Shown here piece by piece: positions 36,435-51,284 of a stretch of 64,000 nucleotides of DNA; the stretch's first letter is position 1, and each line of letters starts with the position of its first letter. Source of the DNA: Strix aluco (lineage: Eukaryota > Chordata > Aves > Strigiformes > Strigidae). Made by a program: the position numbers and the translations under genes. The DNA lies in contig NC_133933.1 of the NCBI RefSeq assembly GCF_031877795.1, forward strand, positions 70,560,503 through 70,624,502. The letters are read 5' to 3'. Below the pieces are notes generated by a model. That model saw only the letters and a list, made by a program, of their open reading frames with translations, was not told where the DNA came from and made no database searches.

Positions 36435-39400
36435 GTGAAAGGAACACTCACCTTAACTAACTTTTTTGTCTAAAATGTGTAATATTATTGATAGATCTGG
36501 TGGTTTTGAAATATACTTTGATAAAACCATTGGGAAAGATTTAAATTGTATTGCATGTTGCTAGTAAACAGGGACTAATCTGTGTGGTCTTCTGCACTGT
36601 GCAGAGCACTAGAACAGCTAGGTTGTTGATTCGCAAGGTTAAGGAATATGGTTGTGTAAGGGGAAAGAAATTTGACAGAGCTTCTTTCCATTGTCCAAGT
36701 CTACACTATTTTTGGATGTTTTTAGAATGTGTTTATTGTACAGTCAAAAATGTGACTGCAGCTGCTATCGATGTAGCTAAGTGAATTGGCTGAAATACCA
36801 AAAATGCTGCAACTCAGGCTACCGGCCCCAAACTGTAACAGTTGTGTCTGAGTTTTACAGTTCTTCCTTCATAAGCATTGCTAGTTTCTGAAGTAGTTTG
36901 GGTGTATACAGGCCCATACTTGCTGCTTTGAGATACTGGAGAAAGGCAGCTATGAGAACATACATTTTCTAGAGATACGTGATTTTAAAAACGGAAATTT
37001 TGGATAAGAAATCAATGTGTTTAACTTATTTTCAGCAGTACCGTTTTTTGAGATATGGTTAGATCAACAAAGTATGTCAAATATGATGCTGTTCACTAGG
37101 TACCAATCCAAATACAAGTTCATCTGCTGATGTATGTGTTCAGAATAGCACTGTGAATTAATATTCACTCTTGAGCTGTGTGTAGGTTTTTTTGGGAACT
37201 AAATGCTGTCTGTGAAGTATTGGCATGAATATAGGTATTTGGGCACAAAACTTAAATTCAGAAGAGGGATAGTTCAAGCATCTGTTGATACATCTGTACT
37301 AATAAACTAACCCATGTCAAGTTTCTACCAAGCCTGGTAAAATGCCTCTTCTTACCCTTCAAAATAGAGTGACAGACTGTTAGTGCAGTGCCGGAGCTCT
37401 AAAGGACCAATGGAATTATCTGATAGGTATGCAAGAGATAGGGAGTAGGAGTGGGGAAAAGACCTTGCTGCTTTATATAGTGTAGATGACTGTATGTTAA
37501 ACCACTATTAGCACTTTCAGTGTTGACGATTTTTAAAAGCATGCTGAAAAGCAGAGAGATGAAAACTAATTTTAAATAGTTTTTAAGGATTTTGACCTGT
37601 TGAGTTTATCAGAACTAGTTTACCAATAAGAGATTGAGGTGAGATAATTTAGTATAGAGGTATATTAACAGGGGAGAGACAGTGAGAACCTTATGGGATG
37701 CTTAATTCCTGAAAAGGAATGTTGTCTTCAGAGTCTGGTTAGAAGCTGGGCCTGAAACAAATTAAAAAGCTGGTCACTATTTCTTAGCAGGCATGATTAG
37801 TTTTGAAATCAGATTTGAGGATAGCAGTGCACTCTCTACACGTGAATTCTCTGATCAAACCTGGTATCTTTGCAAAAATTTTATCTCACTGATGTAGTTT
37901 TAGTGTTCTATGCTGTGTTTTGAAAATAAATTTCAACTTCATTCTAAATAGTATGATGTATTAATCACAAATAAAAAAAATCATTCAACATCATAAAGTG
38001 AAGTTAAAAATAAAAAGTATATATTAAGGTAAATAACTTGAATGTGTGAGTGATTATCACAACAGCAATGTCAAATGCAATAGTGCTGCATTCTGCTGAA
38101 TAAATTCATTTTAACAACTATTGAACAAAAAGAAAAGGTTGTTTCTCGAGAAAAATAATGAAAAAAATCTATGTGCAGGCATATGCACAGTTTGATAGAG
38201 CATTACTGCCAACCGATTGAAATCAGGGGACGTGTTATTTTAAGATGGTTTTATCTTCAAATTAGTACAACCTGTATGTTTAGTCAATCCTGAGAAATAA
38301 TGCTCTTCCACAGGCTGTGCTGACCTTAGAGATGAGTTTTTCACCCCCTTATTGATTGACTTGATCAATGAATACTGGTTACAGGACAATTGATTTAAAA
38401 GTAGGATGTATAATACACTGGGATACTTATTCTAGTTGTTTAAGTTAAGAAATACGACAATAAATTCTGTTTCAGTCCATCAAGTAGTCAGTTCCAGCTC
38501 TGTTTAGAACATACCTCAAAGTTGGCCTCTTGAGGTTTTTTGTTACTTTGCCATGCACAGAACTTTATGGTTCCTGGTTATTCTTTTCAGAAAAAAAAAC
38601 CATTTTATTCCTCAAAGATTAGACTGAATACTTTAGAAGGGTTTCATAGATGTCTCAAATGACAACTTTGAACATTTTTAGAAAGTGGCTTTACAGAGTC
38701 TTATGGTCACTTCATTAATGAAATGGGAGATTTTAATGTTTTAAAACTAGCTGTCAGATCTGTTTGAGCACCTGTGACTAAAGCAAGCTAAAAGAATTTT
38801 AAAAACACAGCAATACAAACAGAGCTATTTCTTTAAAAAATTACCATTTTTTTTCTAAACAGCATTTATAAATATTAGCTTTTATCCATCAACTTAATTT
38901 TTAAATGTTAAGGGCTTTTCTTGGATCGCTGTCAACAAAGTGCTCGGAACTAGAAGAAGAAAAACTTGCTCCAACACAGTTTCTTAAAATTTGTTTGCAT
39001 TCCTCTTACTCTTGCTGTGTTTCCTGAAGGGATTAAACACTAAGTAGAAGAAATATTGCACAGCTTCCAAGAGACTTCAGTATTCTTTCTTTTTCTGCGG
39101 ACCTGTAACACTAGGAATTATTGAGAAGACAAATGGCATCTCTCCCTCTTACAGTTTTTCTTTTGATAATTGATTTTTGTTCCTGCTGGGTTTATTTTCA
39201 TTTACTAAAGGATATACTAAGGATTAGTTAGAGCCAATTCTTAAGATAGTGTCATGGTCAAAATTGAGAAGGAAAAGAATGTGATATTTCTACCACCTCT
39301 GCATGAGGTTCTGCAAACAGTAAAACCTGCTCTGAGATGAGTAATGCAGGATATATATTTTTCTTGTAATTTTTTTATTCATTCTTTGAACTGGAAAATT

Positions 39401-42400
39401 TATTCCTTAAAGAAATGCAGTCCTTGATTAGAGTGAAGATGAGGGATATTCTTTGTCTGCTGGGCATGAGCAGATTGCAGCTCTCCATGTATTTTAACTT
39501 GTAGACAGATTAACATAGCCTGTGCAACTCGGCAAGCTGTTTAAACCCTGGCTCAGATTGAGCAGTCATAAAATGGATTGGTGACTTAGGTTATTCATCC
39601 CAGCCATGACAGTTTAAAGGAGGTCACTGACAACGTCAACAGAGCGTATGATCCTTTTCTTCTAGATAGGCTTTACCTTGGGTTTTTTGTCAGGCAGGTT
39701 CTTTCAGAAGTATTTAGGCCTTCCACTTTCATCTCCATTAATCAGACGCTGTTCTGGAAGATATCCCTGTGAAAGGAGCTCCAGTGTTGTTTTTTGATGC
39801 CTGTAATCCCTTCAGTTAGGGAATGCGGAGGTCTTCGTAGACTATGGATCAAGAACATAATCCAAGTTTTTCAGAACAAGATACTTAATGAGATTAGAGC
39901 AGAAGAGTCTGGTGATTTCTACCATTCTCAGATTTGATTATCCCTTTGTTTTAAAAGGATTTCTGTCTTTTCCCCAATTATTGGGGATGTTGGGAACACT
40001 AACTGGGACATGTGTTGTGATGCACAGAAAAGGAAGAACTGAAATACCTTTGTTTCAGCCTGCCAGGACATTTTTGTGATATATTTGTTATACTAGTTTC
40101 TAGTTGCTTTGGACAGTAACAAATCCCGAATACTAGAAAGTAGTATAGTTCTCATGTAAAAAGTAGCTGCAGAAATTCATTCTCTATTTCTGAAGCTGTT
40201 TCATTCTTATTATATATTTGCCGGTAGCATAAATTGTGATTAGTTAAACAACTTTTAAGTACTACATTTGAATTTTTTGTTTTGTTTGTTTTAGATCACT
40301 TGGCAAATAAAGGCATTCACATAATTTTGTGAACAGCTTATTTTGCTTGTTCTCATGTGGATATGATTTGAAAGAGAAGTCCAGCTTGCATATTGAATCA
40401 CTTATGTTCTTTTTGTTCAGGTGAGATGATAAACTGGATGTAAGCCAGGCTTTTGACACAGTTTGGCACCCTGGCTTTCTAACAATGGTGATGGAATTAA
40501 GAGTGGAAGGCATAGGACTTAACTGATGATCAGGAAGATTCTAAAAAAAGCAAATAAGATTAAGTGAAGGTACAAGAGGGGAGGGAGAAGAAAAGAGGAT
40601 GAAAGAGATGTTTATACATGAAACTAATATGAAGTGAGAAGGGTATCTGTGTGTTGCTAATGGTGGAACACACACACCACAGTTTAAAACAGCCTTGTTG
40701 CTATGTCTTGGGAATTTTAGGGAATCTGTTTTCCATTGTAGGATTATGAAACATTGTGCTCCAACATAATTCTTTTTTTCACAATGTCCATCTAAATGTC
40801 TCTTTATTGTATGGAGATATATATATATTTAAAAGACTTACCTGTGCATCTTAGCATGGGGTAACACAAGCTGGTAATACATTTTCAGAATAATTACATA
40901 AATAACTTCTTAAGGTTTTTGAAATCTTTTTGGATAGCTTAGCGTACTTTAGATTTTATGTGAAGTATGGTACGATATTTTGGTTCATATAACCTTTGTG
41001 GGATGAAAAATTATTTTGTCTTTTCAACAGTTTGAAACTCTTATTTGGAAGTCATTCCAAGCATGCTTTATTACTTGTCTGTATATCTTAAATGGAATGC
41101 CGTCAGTTTCATTTCTCTGTTTCCCTTTTCCAGGAAGCTTACTTTAATTACAATTTTTATCTCAAGTGTTGCAGTATATTTTGTAGATATGTGCACTCTA
41201 AAATCCATTCTCCTTTGTTAAAGAAGACAATGAAACATTGTTTTAAATGGCATAAGAAATGCATGAGGAAGACTGCAATTTTTTTTTTGTGTAAAAAAGA
41301 CTGCATATTCATTTTGTTTCAAGTTTCAAATTGATTCTGTGTAGATGTGGTCATGGTGATTAATGAAGTTGCAGGGAATCACTTGATGACAGCAGTACCT
41401 CATAAAAGGAATCTGCTAACACAAAATTCTTTACCTGATGTGGATGAAAATTTGGTTCATTTGTGTATAACTGGTGAATAATAAGTCTGTTGAATTGGAA
41501 TGTATAGTTAGTGGTCTATGTCTCCTCCAGACTTGAATATGACCTCAGATTTCTAGTGATGTCATACAAGCATGAATTAGCTTGGATTTTTCAACAGGAA
41601 AATGGTATATCACTTGGCAAGAACAAACTTAGCTTGTATAATAGTTATTTCAGTGGAAATTGAGCTGGAAATACTTTTGTTCTGGGTTACAATTTTAAAA
41701 GCAAAAAAGCTCATTTCGTAACTTTTTGAAGGTTTCATAACTCCCACATAACCTAATGCTGACACTCCATACATGTAATACAATTTTTGTGCACCTCTAG
41801 AGGATCTAATAATGTAAACAGATTAAAAAGACTTGTCTCCACTTTATCTTTTCTGTACAAAATCTGGAAGTATTGTTATTGTCTAAGAAAAACTAAACTG
41901 GTCCTGTGGACTGTCAGCCTTATATTTTTGGAGAGAAGTGACCTCTGGGTTTCAACTGAAAATAAATGAAAGACTATGGTATTACATGAAACGTCTAGAA
42001 GTATTTGATGTTGGTATGTAAGAGAGGAGGCCTTGAGACCTATTTTTTGTTTTGGTTCTACTACTGTCCTAGTGAGTGTGTCTTGTGAGTCACTTTCTCC
42101 CCATAGTGCCCAAGTTTCTCTATCTGTAAAATTATTTTTTGCCAAAATCGGAAATATTTTTATATATTAGCCAATTTTATAACTACCACAAAACACTTAG
42201 CTTATGTCTTCAGATAGATGTTTTAGACAGGTGTTTGATCTTTGAGCTTTTCAACAAAAAGCACATGGAATATAATTAATGATGTGTTTTAAAACCAGAA
42301 GGAAGCTTACTATGTAGGAACTGGTGAGCCAAAGATGTAAATTGTTGAAATATTGTGCCTCAAATCTTGGTATTGCATGGAACTGAAACACTTATGGACG

Positions 42401-45090
42401 TGTAGGTATGCCTGAAAAATAAAAGTGAACTAATCTGAATTCTGTCATTTTAGTGATTTGGGGATACAGTAACACAGCTTTTCCAGTCATTACAACTTTT
42501 CGCTTAATCCATTAGACAATCCAAAGCAAGCATTTGCTGCTTAAAAATAAATCATTACAAGTGCAAAGGAAGGAGCTCTCTGTTTAAATCTTACAATAGA
42601 GGAACAGGTCTTGAAACTTGTCATGAAATTTACATATCAAAATGAAGAAGGTATTGGAAAAGTCTTAAAAGTATTGTCTCTTGTGAGACATTTGATTGCA
42701 TAAAAGAGATTTTAGCCTGTTGAAAAGAAATTCTTCTGTGGAAACAATATAGCATAAGGGCAGCAGATTTAAGGGTTTTGCTTTTCTCAGTCCTAGAGGT
42801 GTGCATTTGCCCTTTCCTGCACAAATTCATTTGTGGTTAAACAACTTTACTGAGCAGGATTTTGTGTGAGGGTGAAATGACAGTTGCTGGATCTCCTGTG
42901 GCTGAGCACTTGAAAGACCAAGACTTGGAGATCTTGTGGTCTGTTCAGTAGCCTCTACAATGTAACTCAGCCCATGCCGGGATTCTGGTGTCTTCCCACC
43001 CTGCCCCCCTTTGTGGCCTCACTGCAGTTTTTTGGCTATTACACAAATCATGACCTTTTTTTCCTGTTTTGTCTTCAGCGTCTGTTTCCTGTTTTCTCCT
43101 TCCCTCCCCCACCCCATTTTTTATTCCTGACTTTCCCTCCAGTGGTGTCTTTACTTTCTTTCACTGTTAGCTTGTTTTTCCCAAGTTTTCTGTTTGTAAT
43201 AAAAGGAAGAGAGAATTGAGAGCTGTAACATCAGTCCTTCCCTTTTACTGTGTTTCTGTATCCACACTTGTTACTGAATTTATTGAACATTAATTTGCAT
43301 GTTGTTCATACCATTTCCCAAAACTCAAGTCTATCATATGGATATATTTCTCCCATCTTAACGCAGACGTACACATTTTCTAAGCGGTAGAAGTTTTCAG
43401 TCTTCTATTTGTTGAGGCTCGTATGTTTAGGCAGACTTCTTAGACTAGCACATCCCAGACTTCATCCAGATGATAGCTCCAGTTCTTGGTCTCTGACATC
43501 TCGCTTTGGGAACTATTGTTCAAGTGATCTTGATTTCTGAGAGAAGATGATGTAATTTTAAGCAAGAGTGTGAGTCCCTTGTTCTTTTTGTTAGTATATG
43601 CTTCCTATTTCTTCCACACAGGAATATGCTCTTGCAAAAAAAGAATAGTCATTAACCACTGTATTATGGTCAAGAAAAATTTGCAATGAGTTTGGTCTGT
43701 TTATATGCTTATATGAATTTTCCCTTTCTCATTGCTTTATATTTCAAAGTACTTCAGAGTTAAGGAAAATTTAGACAGGTTGGGGGAAATCCTTGACAGT
43801 GAGCTCAAACACAGCCTTGGATCTAAGATTAAATGCAAGAGATGCGTAACCATAGAGAACAGCAGGGCAAATGTGCTTTCAAGCATTTGTTCAGTCAGCA
43901 CCTAAACTGATGAGGCCAAAAGAAGGCAAAGAAACCCCTAAATCAATGCAGATTGGAGGTTTAATGCAAACAAATAAGTCTTTTTGGGGTGGAGTTTATA
44001 ATGTGCTGTATTTGTTTGTATAATAAAACTGTTAGATGATAAATTGTTGTCAACTTGGATTTGTGTTTGCCTAGGACTGTTTCAAAGCTTTGAAACTTCT
44101 CTGCATATATAGAATGAGAACTGAAAATGTGGCCCAAGAAGGCAGAAAAAAGCCTCTACTTAATTTGGCCTGAAAGCTTACTGTAATAACATACCATTCC
44201 CATTTGGATGTGGTCATTAAAAGGCTTTTCTGCAATGGGTGAGGCTACTTTGGTAAACTGCAGTTTGTGGTGTATATTTATATGGGAATGTCATTGCAGT
44301 CGTGGTTTGGCAAATCACCATCTGTCTTTTTCTTGTCTACAGGACGGTTCTAGATACTCCTCCCTACCTTGTTCTTGGTGTTCACAAATGAATTATTCTT
44401 TTAAATCTTTCTTATCTGTCATCTTTCCCTAACTCTCCAAAGAAAACTTTGTTTAAATAGTTACTCCCTTGGGACTTCCATGCATATCCTGTTATCTGTT
44501 TTATATTACAATCTTTCATGCTGGGAATGTCCTTCCAAAAAGCACAGAACAGCTTAAGCACTTAGATCACTAACAAACATGTTAAATGCTGAAGTCCAGG
44601 CACAAAACCAGCATTATTAGCATAAAATTCTCTTTTGCTTTTTTTTTCCCTGTTAGTATTATTAGACCTGTTTCTGACCTCTAGGGCATCATTTAACTTT
44701 GTCTAGCTTAGAGATGTTTGCAGTGGTTGAAATGTTGTTAGTGGTCAAGCCATTGCCATGAAAAGTGGGAAGCTTGTAGAAAGCTGCTGGTATTTTCACT
44801 CTTCGAATCAAATACCAGCATTCAGAAGACCCTATGGGAGCGATGAAGTTTTGGCTGCCAATTTTATTTGCTCAGCAAAGAGGCATCTCTCCTTTGCTGC
44901 TTTTTGTTGCTTGGGATTGGCAATGTTAGGCTCCCACAGGAGCTGTAGATACATACTTTCTTGAAGACCGGTATTATCTATAGTTTCAATACTTCATTAT
45001 ATATTCCAGTAAACATAAGTATGTAGGAAAATGTTTGCAGTGTTCTGCTTTACATATATCATTTTAGGTGCATTATAATTATTCAAGGGC

Positions 45091-45102
45091 GGGGGGGGGG
45101 GG
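45091..45102. repeat. Poly-G run of 12 bases
   Basis: This is an uninterrupted G run preceded by GGGC, in otherwise AT-rich DNA. It is a probable hypervariable homopolymer. Confidence 0.9.
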
Positions 45103-48100
45103 ACGACACACATAACAGGGCTATGACACTGAACAAATTAGTTCTGCTCTTTCAAGACAATACTTCTGTTCCAGTAGCACATGAAAGACTCAGCTAGCTG
45201 GTGCTAGCTGCAAACATAAAAATTAAAACGCCAACACAAGACATCTCGGGTGTCTAACCCCTGAGGTTTGGGGAATGTGGGACAGCTGACGGGGAATATG
45301 AAATAGCATTGTAGCAGTAGTTGTGAATTACTATGGTTTTAACTACTCTGTTTTTCATGTGTTTATTTTTTTAATAAAGTATGCTAAATAATTAATAGCC
45401 TGGGTTTGTTTAGTTGCATGTGTGTCAAGATCTCTCTAGGTCCTTCAACAATGGATCACATACTGGTAAGCAACAGAGACAGCTGCAATTTACCTCCAGA
45501 AATGCTTCACCATATATCTGGAAACTTTGCACTTATTTGGAATTTGGATTAAGCTTGTTGAAGATTGCCACAGATGCCATTTAACCAAATATTTTAAACT
45601 GACTTCATTATCGGTAGGAAGTGGTGGCAGTATCAATTTTTGTGTTTCAACTTTCATCCTGATTCAGAAAAATTGACATTAAAAAAAGTAGCAGAAGATT
45701 CTACATCTATCACCTGTATAAAATAATTTATAATTTTAATGTCACTTTTTCCAAGTTTTTGTTTCCCTCAGTAATGTGCAAACATCAACCAGTATTGTTA
45801 AACTGGCTTGCCAAAGAGAACTGTTCTCTCTATAGTGCTTATATTTGACAATAGCAAAAATGAAGTGTGTTTTAAAGTTGAAATACAGAACTGATGTTGC
45901 TGACAAAAAAGGCACTTCTGTGGCTGTGTTTACACCCTGAAGCTTTGTAAACAACATTTGTCTATTGAATTCTATTCTTGTACGTGACAGAGCAAACTGT
46001 CTTAATGCATTTGTCAGTCGGTTTCTGGCCATTGTTCCGAAGCTGGATTATCTGAAATAAAAAGCTAACAGGCATTTTGAATGTGATCTCAATAGTGTCT
46101 GCATCTGTATGACATTCAGCCTTGTCATAACTGGTGAAATAAAGTTAATGGTTATATTTGCTGATGAAAATTACTTGCAAATGTGTCCTGCTTGTAGGGG
46201 TCTGTCACTAGTGTTCTACCAAAAGCACAGCTTAGTCACTGATTTCTTTTTCCTGACCTTAAATCCTGGTGTTGCAGTTATTTCCCTCTTTTGCATGCTG
46301 TTGTACATTTCCTAAACATGCGAGATGTTAATAATTCTCTATATGACTTCCACTGAAGAGGAAATGGATACTTGTCAAAACAATGATGTGTGTCTGGGAT
46401 TCCAGCATCCCAGAGCTTTATTACACTGGGGCCTCTCAGTTTGCAGTAAAAAAAATTCTCAGATAATAATACGTTATTTTTCAACCTGAGTTGGAAAGTG
46501 CTTTGATTAACCATGTTATTGTAAAGTGCCTTGGAAGCATACTTTATGCAACAGTAAGCTTAATGTTTTAAGTATAAACTGTTTTTATTCCTGCCAATAC
46601 ATTATAAATTAAAAAAAGTAAAAGTTGAAAATGAAAAATTTATTGTGGCATCTAGAAATCCATCACCTCCAAATCAGAACAAGCTAAATAATTTACAGAA
46701 CCCAAATAGATTCACTCCAATTTCTTTAATAAGAATTGGAAAAAATGAAATGTTTGCCCATGCTTCAGTGGAATTGTGGCAGTGTTATAGAAACAACCAT
46801 TTGGTGAGGTGGGATGGAGTGGAAGGAAGAGAGATTGCAGGGGCAACATTGCTCAGAACAAATGAATGCTCGCTGCTGTTTTTAATCTCTCAAATTGTGG
46901 TTATCATGAGGGTTTAATGTGACCAGTCAAAACCCACTGTAAACTTGCAATGTTGATTTTAAAGATAGGGCAGAGATTTTTCTCAAACTGTTGTTGTTAG
47001 TTTGTTGGACAGATAACAGGAAAACAGAGCTGTCTCTTGACCCGTGTCCATTTTCTGGCTGCTGGAATGAATTTGGAACTAAATCCCAGTTTTCCACTGA
47101 GCATGCCCTTCTCTAGCAGTGTCAGGGCTTGGGTGGGGTCACTCTTGTTCGATACAGTTTTTCAAAAGACTGTTTGATTCTCATCAGTTCGCAACATTTT
47201 TTCAGTGCTGGGTAACAGCACAAAACTAGCTTGATAAACAGATTATATATGTCCATATGTACTCTGGCAGAGAGAGATTTCTTGTTTTGAATTAAGTTGC
47301 TCTTTGAGAATTGTTTTTTTTCCTTGATATATCAGAGTATTTGTAGATTGAAAATACAGAAGGAACAGGTTCCTGTTATGTCTGGATATAGTATAGATAG
47401 CACTGAGAACTGCAGGATGTATACTTGCTTAAATGTAATCTCAAAGAAATTTCAATGTGTGCATCACAACTTGGCTATGTGTAGCACTTGAAAGGTATTT
47501 ATGTTCTGATTTTGTTGAAAGTTTTGGGGTGGTTTTTTAATTATGAGCTTTACATGCAGTTCTCAATGCATTTCATTTAGTTTGGGAAACAGCACTTTCT
47601 AATATTTTCTATGTTTTATTATACATTTTTAGGCTGCTACTTAGTGTCAGGAGACAAATTTTAGCAAAATACTGTTTAAAGAGTTCTCACTTGTTTTCAT
47701 GTCTCATAGTATTATCTTTCCTTTCTGGAGAGTTGTATCCCTTCAACTGAATTATCCTTTAAAACTAATCCTTTTAAGTTGTATATGGATTGCAGTAATC
47801 AAGTTATTCAGATGGCCTGCAGCAGGTGTTTTATGAAAAGTTGGGAGCACTTGACTGGGAGGGTGAATAGATATGTGTTGTGCTGCTTTAATGGGAAAAA
47901 GATTTTGATAAACAGTAATGTTCCTGGATTCTATTTTGACTTTACAAAGAGTTGAGGTAACTTCCCTCGGGTTGCTTTACAGAAATTTGTCGGCATAATA
48001 GAATATTTTCATTAATAGGGCTATCTAGACTGCAGATGGTCGCTTTGCAATTTTAGACAGAAAAAGCTTTCTCTGTCTCACTTAATTTTCTGTCTATATC

Positions 48101-48105
48101 CTTGA

Positions 48106-48122
48106 TTTTTTTTTTTTTTTTT
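48106..48122. repeat. Poly-T run of 17 bases
   Basis: This is an uninterrupted T homopolymer in intron 1. No associated retroposed body was recognised. Confidence 0.9.
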
Positions 48123-50641
48123 GGTCTTCACAGTGATCTTCAGATTTACTCTAGTACTTGTCTTATATTGTTGTTTCAGAAGTATTTTTTAATTTTATGC
48201 CATCCTATGTAGGGACTTGTCAGTGTTTTTCTGGTGAGTCCTGTGTATTCTGTGTAGTGAGTGCAAGGAATGGTAACACATCTACAATAATTTTCTAACA
48301 CTACAAAAATAATTCTAGAGACTTGATATTTCAATACTTGTATAAGGACTTGTATAATGTTTTCCTAGGAATGCAGGTAGGCTACTGTATTTGGGAGGGA
48401 AACATTGTATGCTTGCAAATATTCAGCTGTATGATAGCACAGATGTAAATATGAAGGCTAACGAAATACCTGTTATTTTGAATAGTGGGTTCGCTATCTA
48501 GATAAAAGGATGCTTATGAATACAGTTGACATTAACTCTGGGGCTGCTAGCCAGCATGATGTGGCTGGAATTCTCTGAAAACTGGATTTGATAGACATAC
48601 AATCCTTTGGGAAGACACCATTTTGTGCCATGTCTACTCTTGGAGATAAGCTTAGATGCTATGTGAATATGTGTATATACTTAGACACACATGTTCGTGT
48701 ACACATGTAACTAATTTTTATTGTCATGGAGTAGTAATTCACTGTTTGGCTCTGAAATTATATTTATTAAAATGTTATGTTAATACTTCTACGAAAGGAT
48801 TCAATTCCTTATCATATTTGGGGGAATTACACTTGAAATTGGAATATTGTTGCTATTTAAAGTTTGACCTTTGAAACGCGCTCCTGATTTTTTAGAACTA
48901 TTATGGCACCATCTGCTGACCAATGTACAGACTGGCAATGACAGTTTGCTCACCTGGCTACCTCCTTGCAAATAAGCTTCCAGTTTAGGAGGCAGTTGGA
49001 GCAGAATCATAAGGAGAAAGGGTGATTTTTAGTTGGCTTATGTTTAGGATAAATATTTTTAGCAGGAGATATTGTTACAATGGCAAAAGTCTGAATCATG
49101 ACAGAACTTTAGTTGTCTAGTCACCTGGATTATTGCATAAGGCTCCTTCATGACCTGTGAAGCTTTGAAAAAAATAATTTTGAGGATTTTTTGGCTATAT
49201 GTGGCATAGGATTGTTCTTGGTGGTCTGTTTATCAATGCGTTACCTTCTAAGCCTACAAAGAGCTGTGACAGCATGAGATCAGTTCAGGCCGCAGCTCTG
49301 GTGGTCTCATCACTGCATGGGAAACCGATGGACTCTGACAGGCTTCTGCCCTGTGGCTACTGCTGAGACTTGTAAAAAAGCAGAGTCTGCAGTCTGTCTC
49401 TTCAGCCTCTGCAGTTAACCTTGATTTTTGTGCATGGTGATCATCAGAGAAGGAGCAAACTGAAACAGTCCCTGTCACACTGTATGTAAATACTTAGGTT
49501 CAATTGCTACAGATCATCTTAATTGCTTGAAAATACATGATTAGATTTCGTACATGCAAAACATGTTTTCCTGTCGGTTCTCTGTTGTAACTTTTTTAAA
49601 CATGTTCAGTAGTTTGCTAAACTGTTGATCTTTTACTTTAGTCTCATCTATTTTTTTCAGGAATGTGCTTAAAAATGAACTTAATCCAAATTATTAGATT
49701 CAGTAGTCAAAGCATGTCTGTATGTATATAGTCCTGCGTATGTATAAATACAGAGAAGGATGCAAGCTTCTATGGGAGAACTGGGGTACTTTTGAGTTGA
49801 TGTTTGGCTGCAGATCAGTTTTTTATGAGAAGCCACACAATGTAAATGTTGCAGATTGATGTAACTAAGCCAATTTTAGGGAAGTTTTTGTTTCCTTAAG
49901 GATCTCAAAGTTGAAAACTGTATTCTTTAGTTGTTAATTTATTCCTTTGTATTCAGAGAGCTCCATGTCTTCGCAATTGTAGTAATCCGCCTAAAAAATT
50001 ACTAAAAGGTGAAATTGGATTTGCTTTTTGCTTTGTCTGCTAATAGAATGTGTGCAGGTTATATTGGCATCTTCAGCAACATGATGCTGCACAGTGGTGT
50101 GCTGATAGAACCATGTGATGCCATGAGTTTTCTTGTTTACATACTAATGATAAAATACAAGCTTTAAAATTTCAGAGAAATGTAGAAGAAAGTTTTTTTA
50201 GTTCGTACATTCAGCCCAATTTGGAGTATAAATCATTGTATTCTACAGAAAAATAACAGATTTAAGCTTTTGAAAAAATCTTCTGGGTGTAGTAGCAAGT
50301 TCCTCAGGTATTACTTGCTGGTTAAACCAGACCTTTTACACTCTGTAAAATTTGAATGACTGTTCTAGCTAGGATTTTACTTCTTTATGGCTTTCATGTC
50401 AACAAATTTTGTGTTGAAGCCAGCAGGCATGTTGTTCATAAATGACCTATCCTAACCAACTGTGATATGCCGAGCAGTCTTCCGCTGTGCTTCAATAATA
50501 CAGCAAGAAATAAACCACTTTAAAACAAAAGAAAAAAACTCCCAAATAAGCAGTTGAAGTACACATGACCTTGTTTTAGGTTTTCGTGTGTATTTTTCAG
50601 ATGTTAGAAATTTTCTTTGCTCTCTTTTTATTCTTTTATGT

Positions 50642-51284
50642 TGTGGTGGTTTGACCTTAGCTAAATGCCAGGTACCCACCAAGTTGCTCTATCACTTGCC
50701 CCCCCCCCCCCCCCCCCCCCCCCCTTCCCCCTTTTTTCTCAACAGGGCAAAGAGGGGAAAGAAAATAAGATAGGGGAAAAAAAAAACCAAACCCACAGCC
50801 CTTGTGGGTAAAACAAAAGCAGTTTTAATATAAGCAAAGCAAAGCAAAGGTCCGTGCGCAGAAGAAAAAAAAAAAAAGAAAGCAGATTTATCCTCTCCTT
50901 CCCATGAACAGGCGATGTCGGGCCTTCTCAGGAAGCAGGGCTCCAATACGCGTAGTGGTTGCCTTGGAGGACCAAGGGTGACCCCACCCCCTTCCTCCTT
51001 TTTCCCAGCTTTACACCTGAGCAGACGCCATATGGTATGGAATATCCCTTTGGTCAGTTCGGGTCAGCTGTCCTGGTTGTGTCCCCTCCCAAGATCTTGC
51101 CCACCCCGTCCCACTGGGAGGGGGAGGAAATGTTGGAAAGAGCCTTGGTGCTGTGTAAGCACTACTCAGCAGTAGCCACACCACCAGTGTGCTATCAACA
51201 CCCTGCCGGCTCCCAACATAAAACACAGCACCATGAGGGCTGCTACAGGGGAAAACCAATTCCAGCTCAGCCAGACCCAGTACA
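50642..51284 (-). mobile_element. Solo LTR of an endogenous retrovirus (ERVL-like)
   Basis: This 643-bp element is bounded by TG and CA and flanked by the perfect 5-bp direct repeat TATGT (50637-50641 and 51285-51289), the target duplication of retroviral integration. The sequence matches, from memory, an LTR family common in bird genomes. Recognisable blocks include one around GGTATGGAATATCCCTTTGG (51034-51053) and the GATCTTGCCCACCCC block (51092-51106). By that resemblance the sense strand is minus, starting TGTACTGGGTCTGG. A 5-bp duplication suits class III (ERVL-type) elements. No gag, pol or env remnant and no second LTR lies nearby, so it is a solo LTR left by LTR-LTR recombination. 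Open frames inside it are not genes. It is antisense to EPB41L2 and ends about 4.2 kb before exon 2. Confidence 0.88.
50699..50724. repeat. Poly-C run of 26 bases inside the LTR
   Basis: This is an uninterrupted C homopolymer within the 3' part of the minus-strand LTR, followed by TTCCCCC and a T run. Read on the minus strand it is G26 and could form a quadruplex. The exact length is probably uncertain in any assembly. Confidence 0.9.

Larger units (their letters stand above)
36450..50635. other. Intron 1 segment without recognised genes
   Basis: This long AT-rich intronic stretch has no recognised exon, RNA gene or mobile element. It holds a poly-G run (45091-45102), a poly-T run (48106-48122) and other small homopolymers. 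Open frames here are at most about 96 codons and look random. Confidence 0.6.

Noticed and set aside
36220..36451. 72-codon frames with VCVCLS or TQTDTH repeats on the two strands
   Set aside because: They are created by the 18-bp minisatellite. Both strands are open for the same reason.
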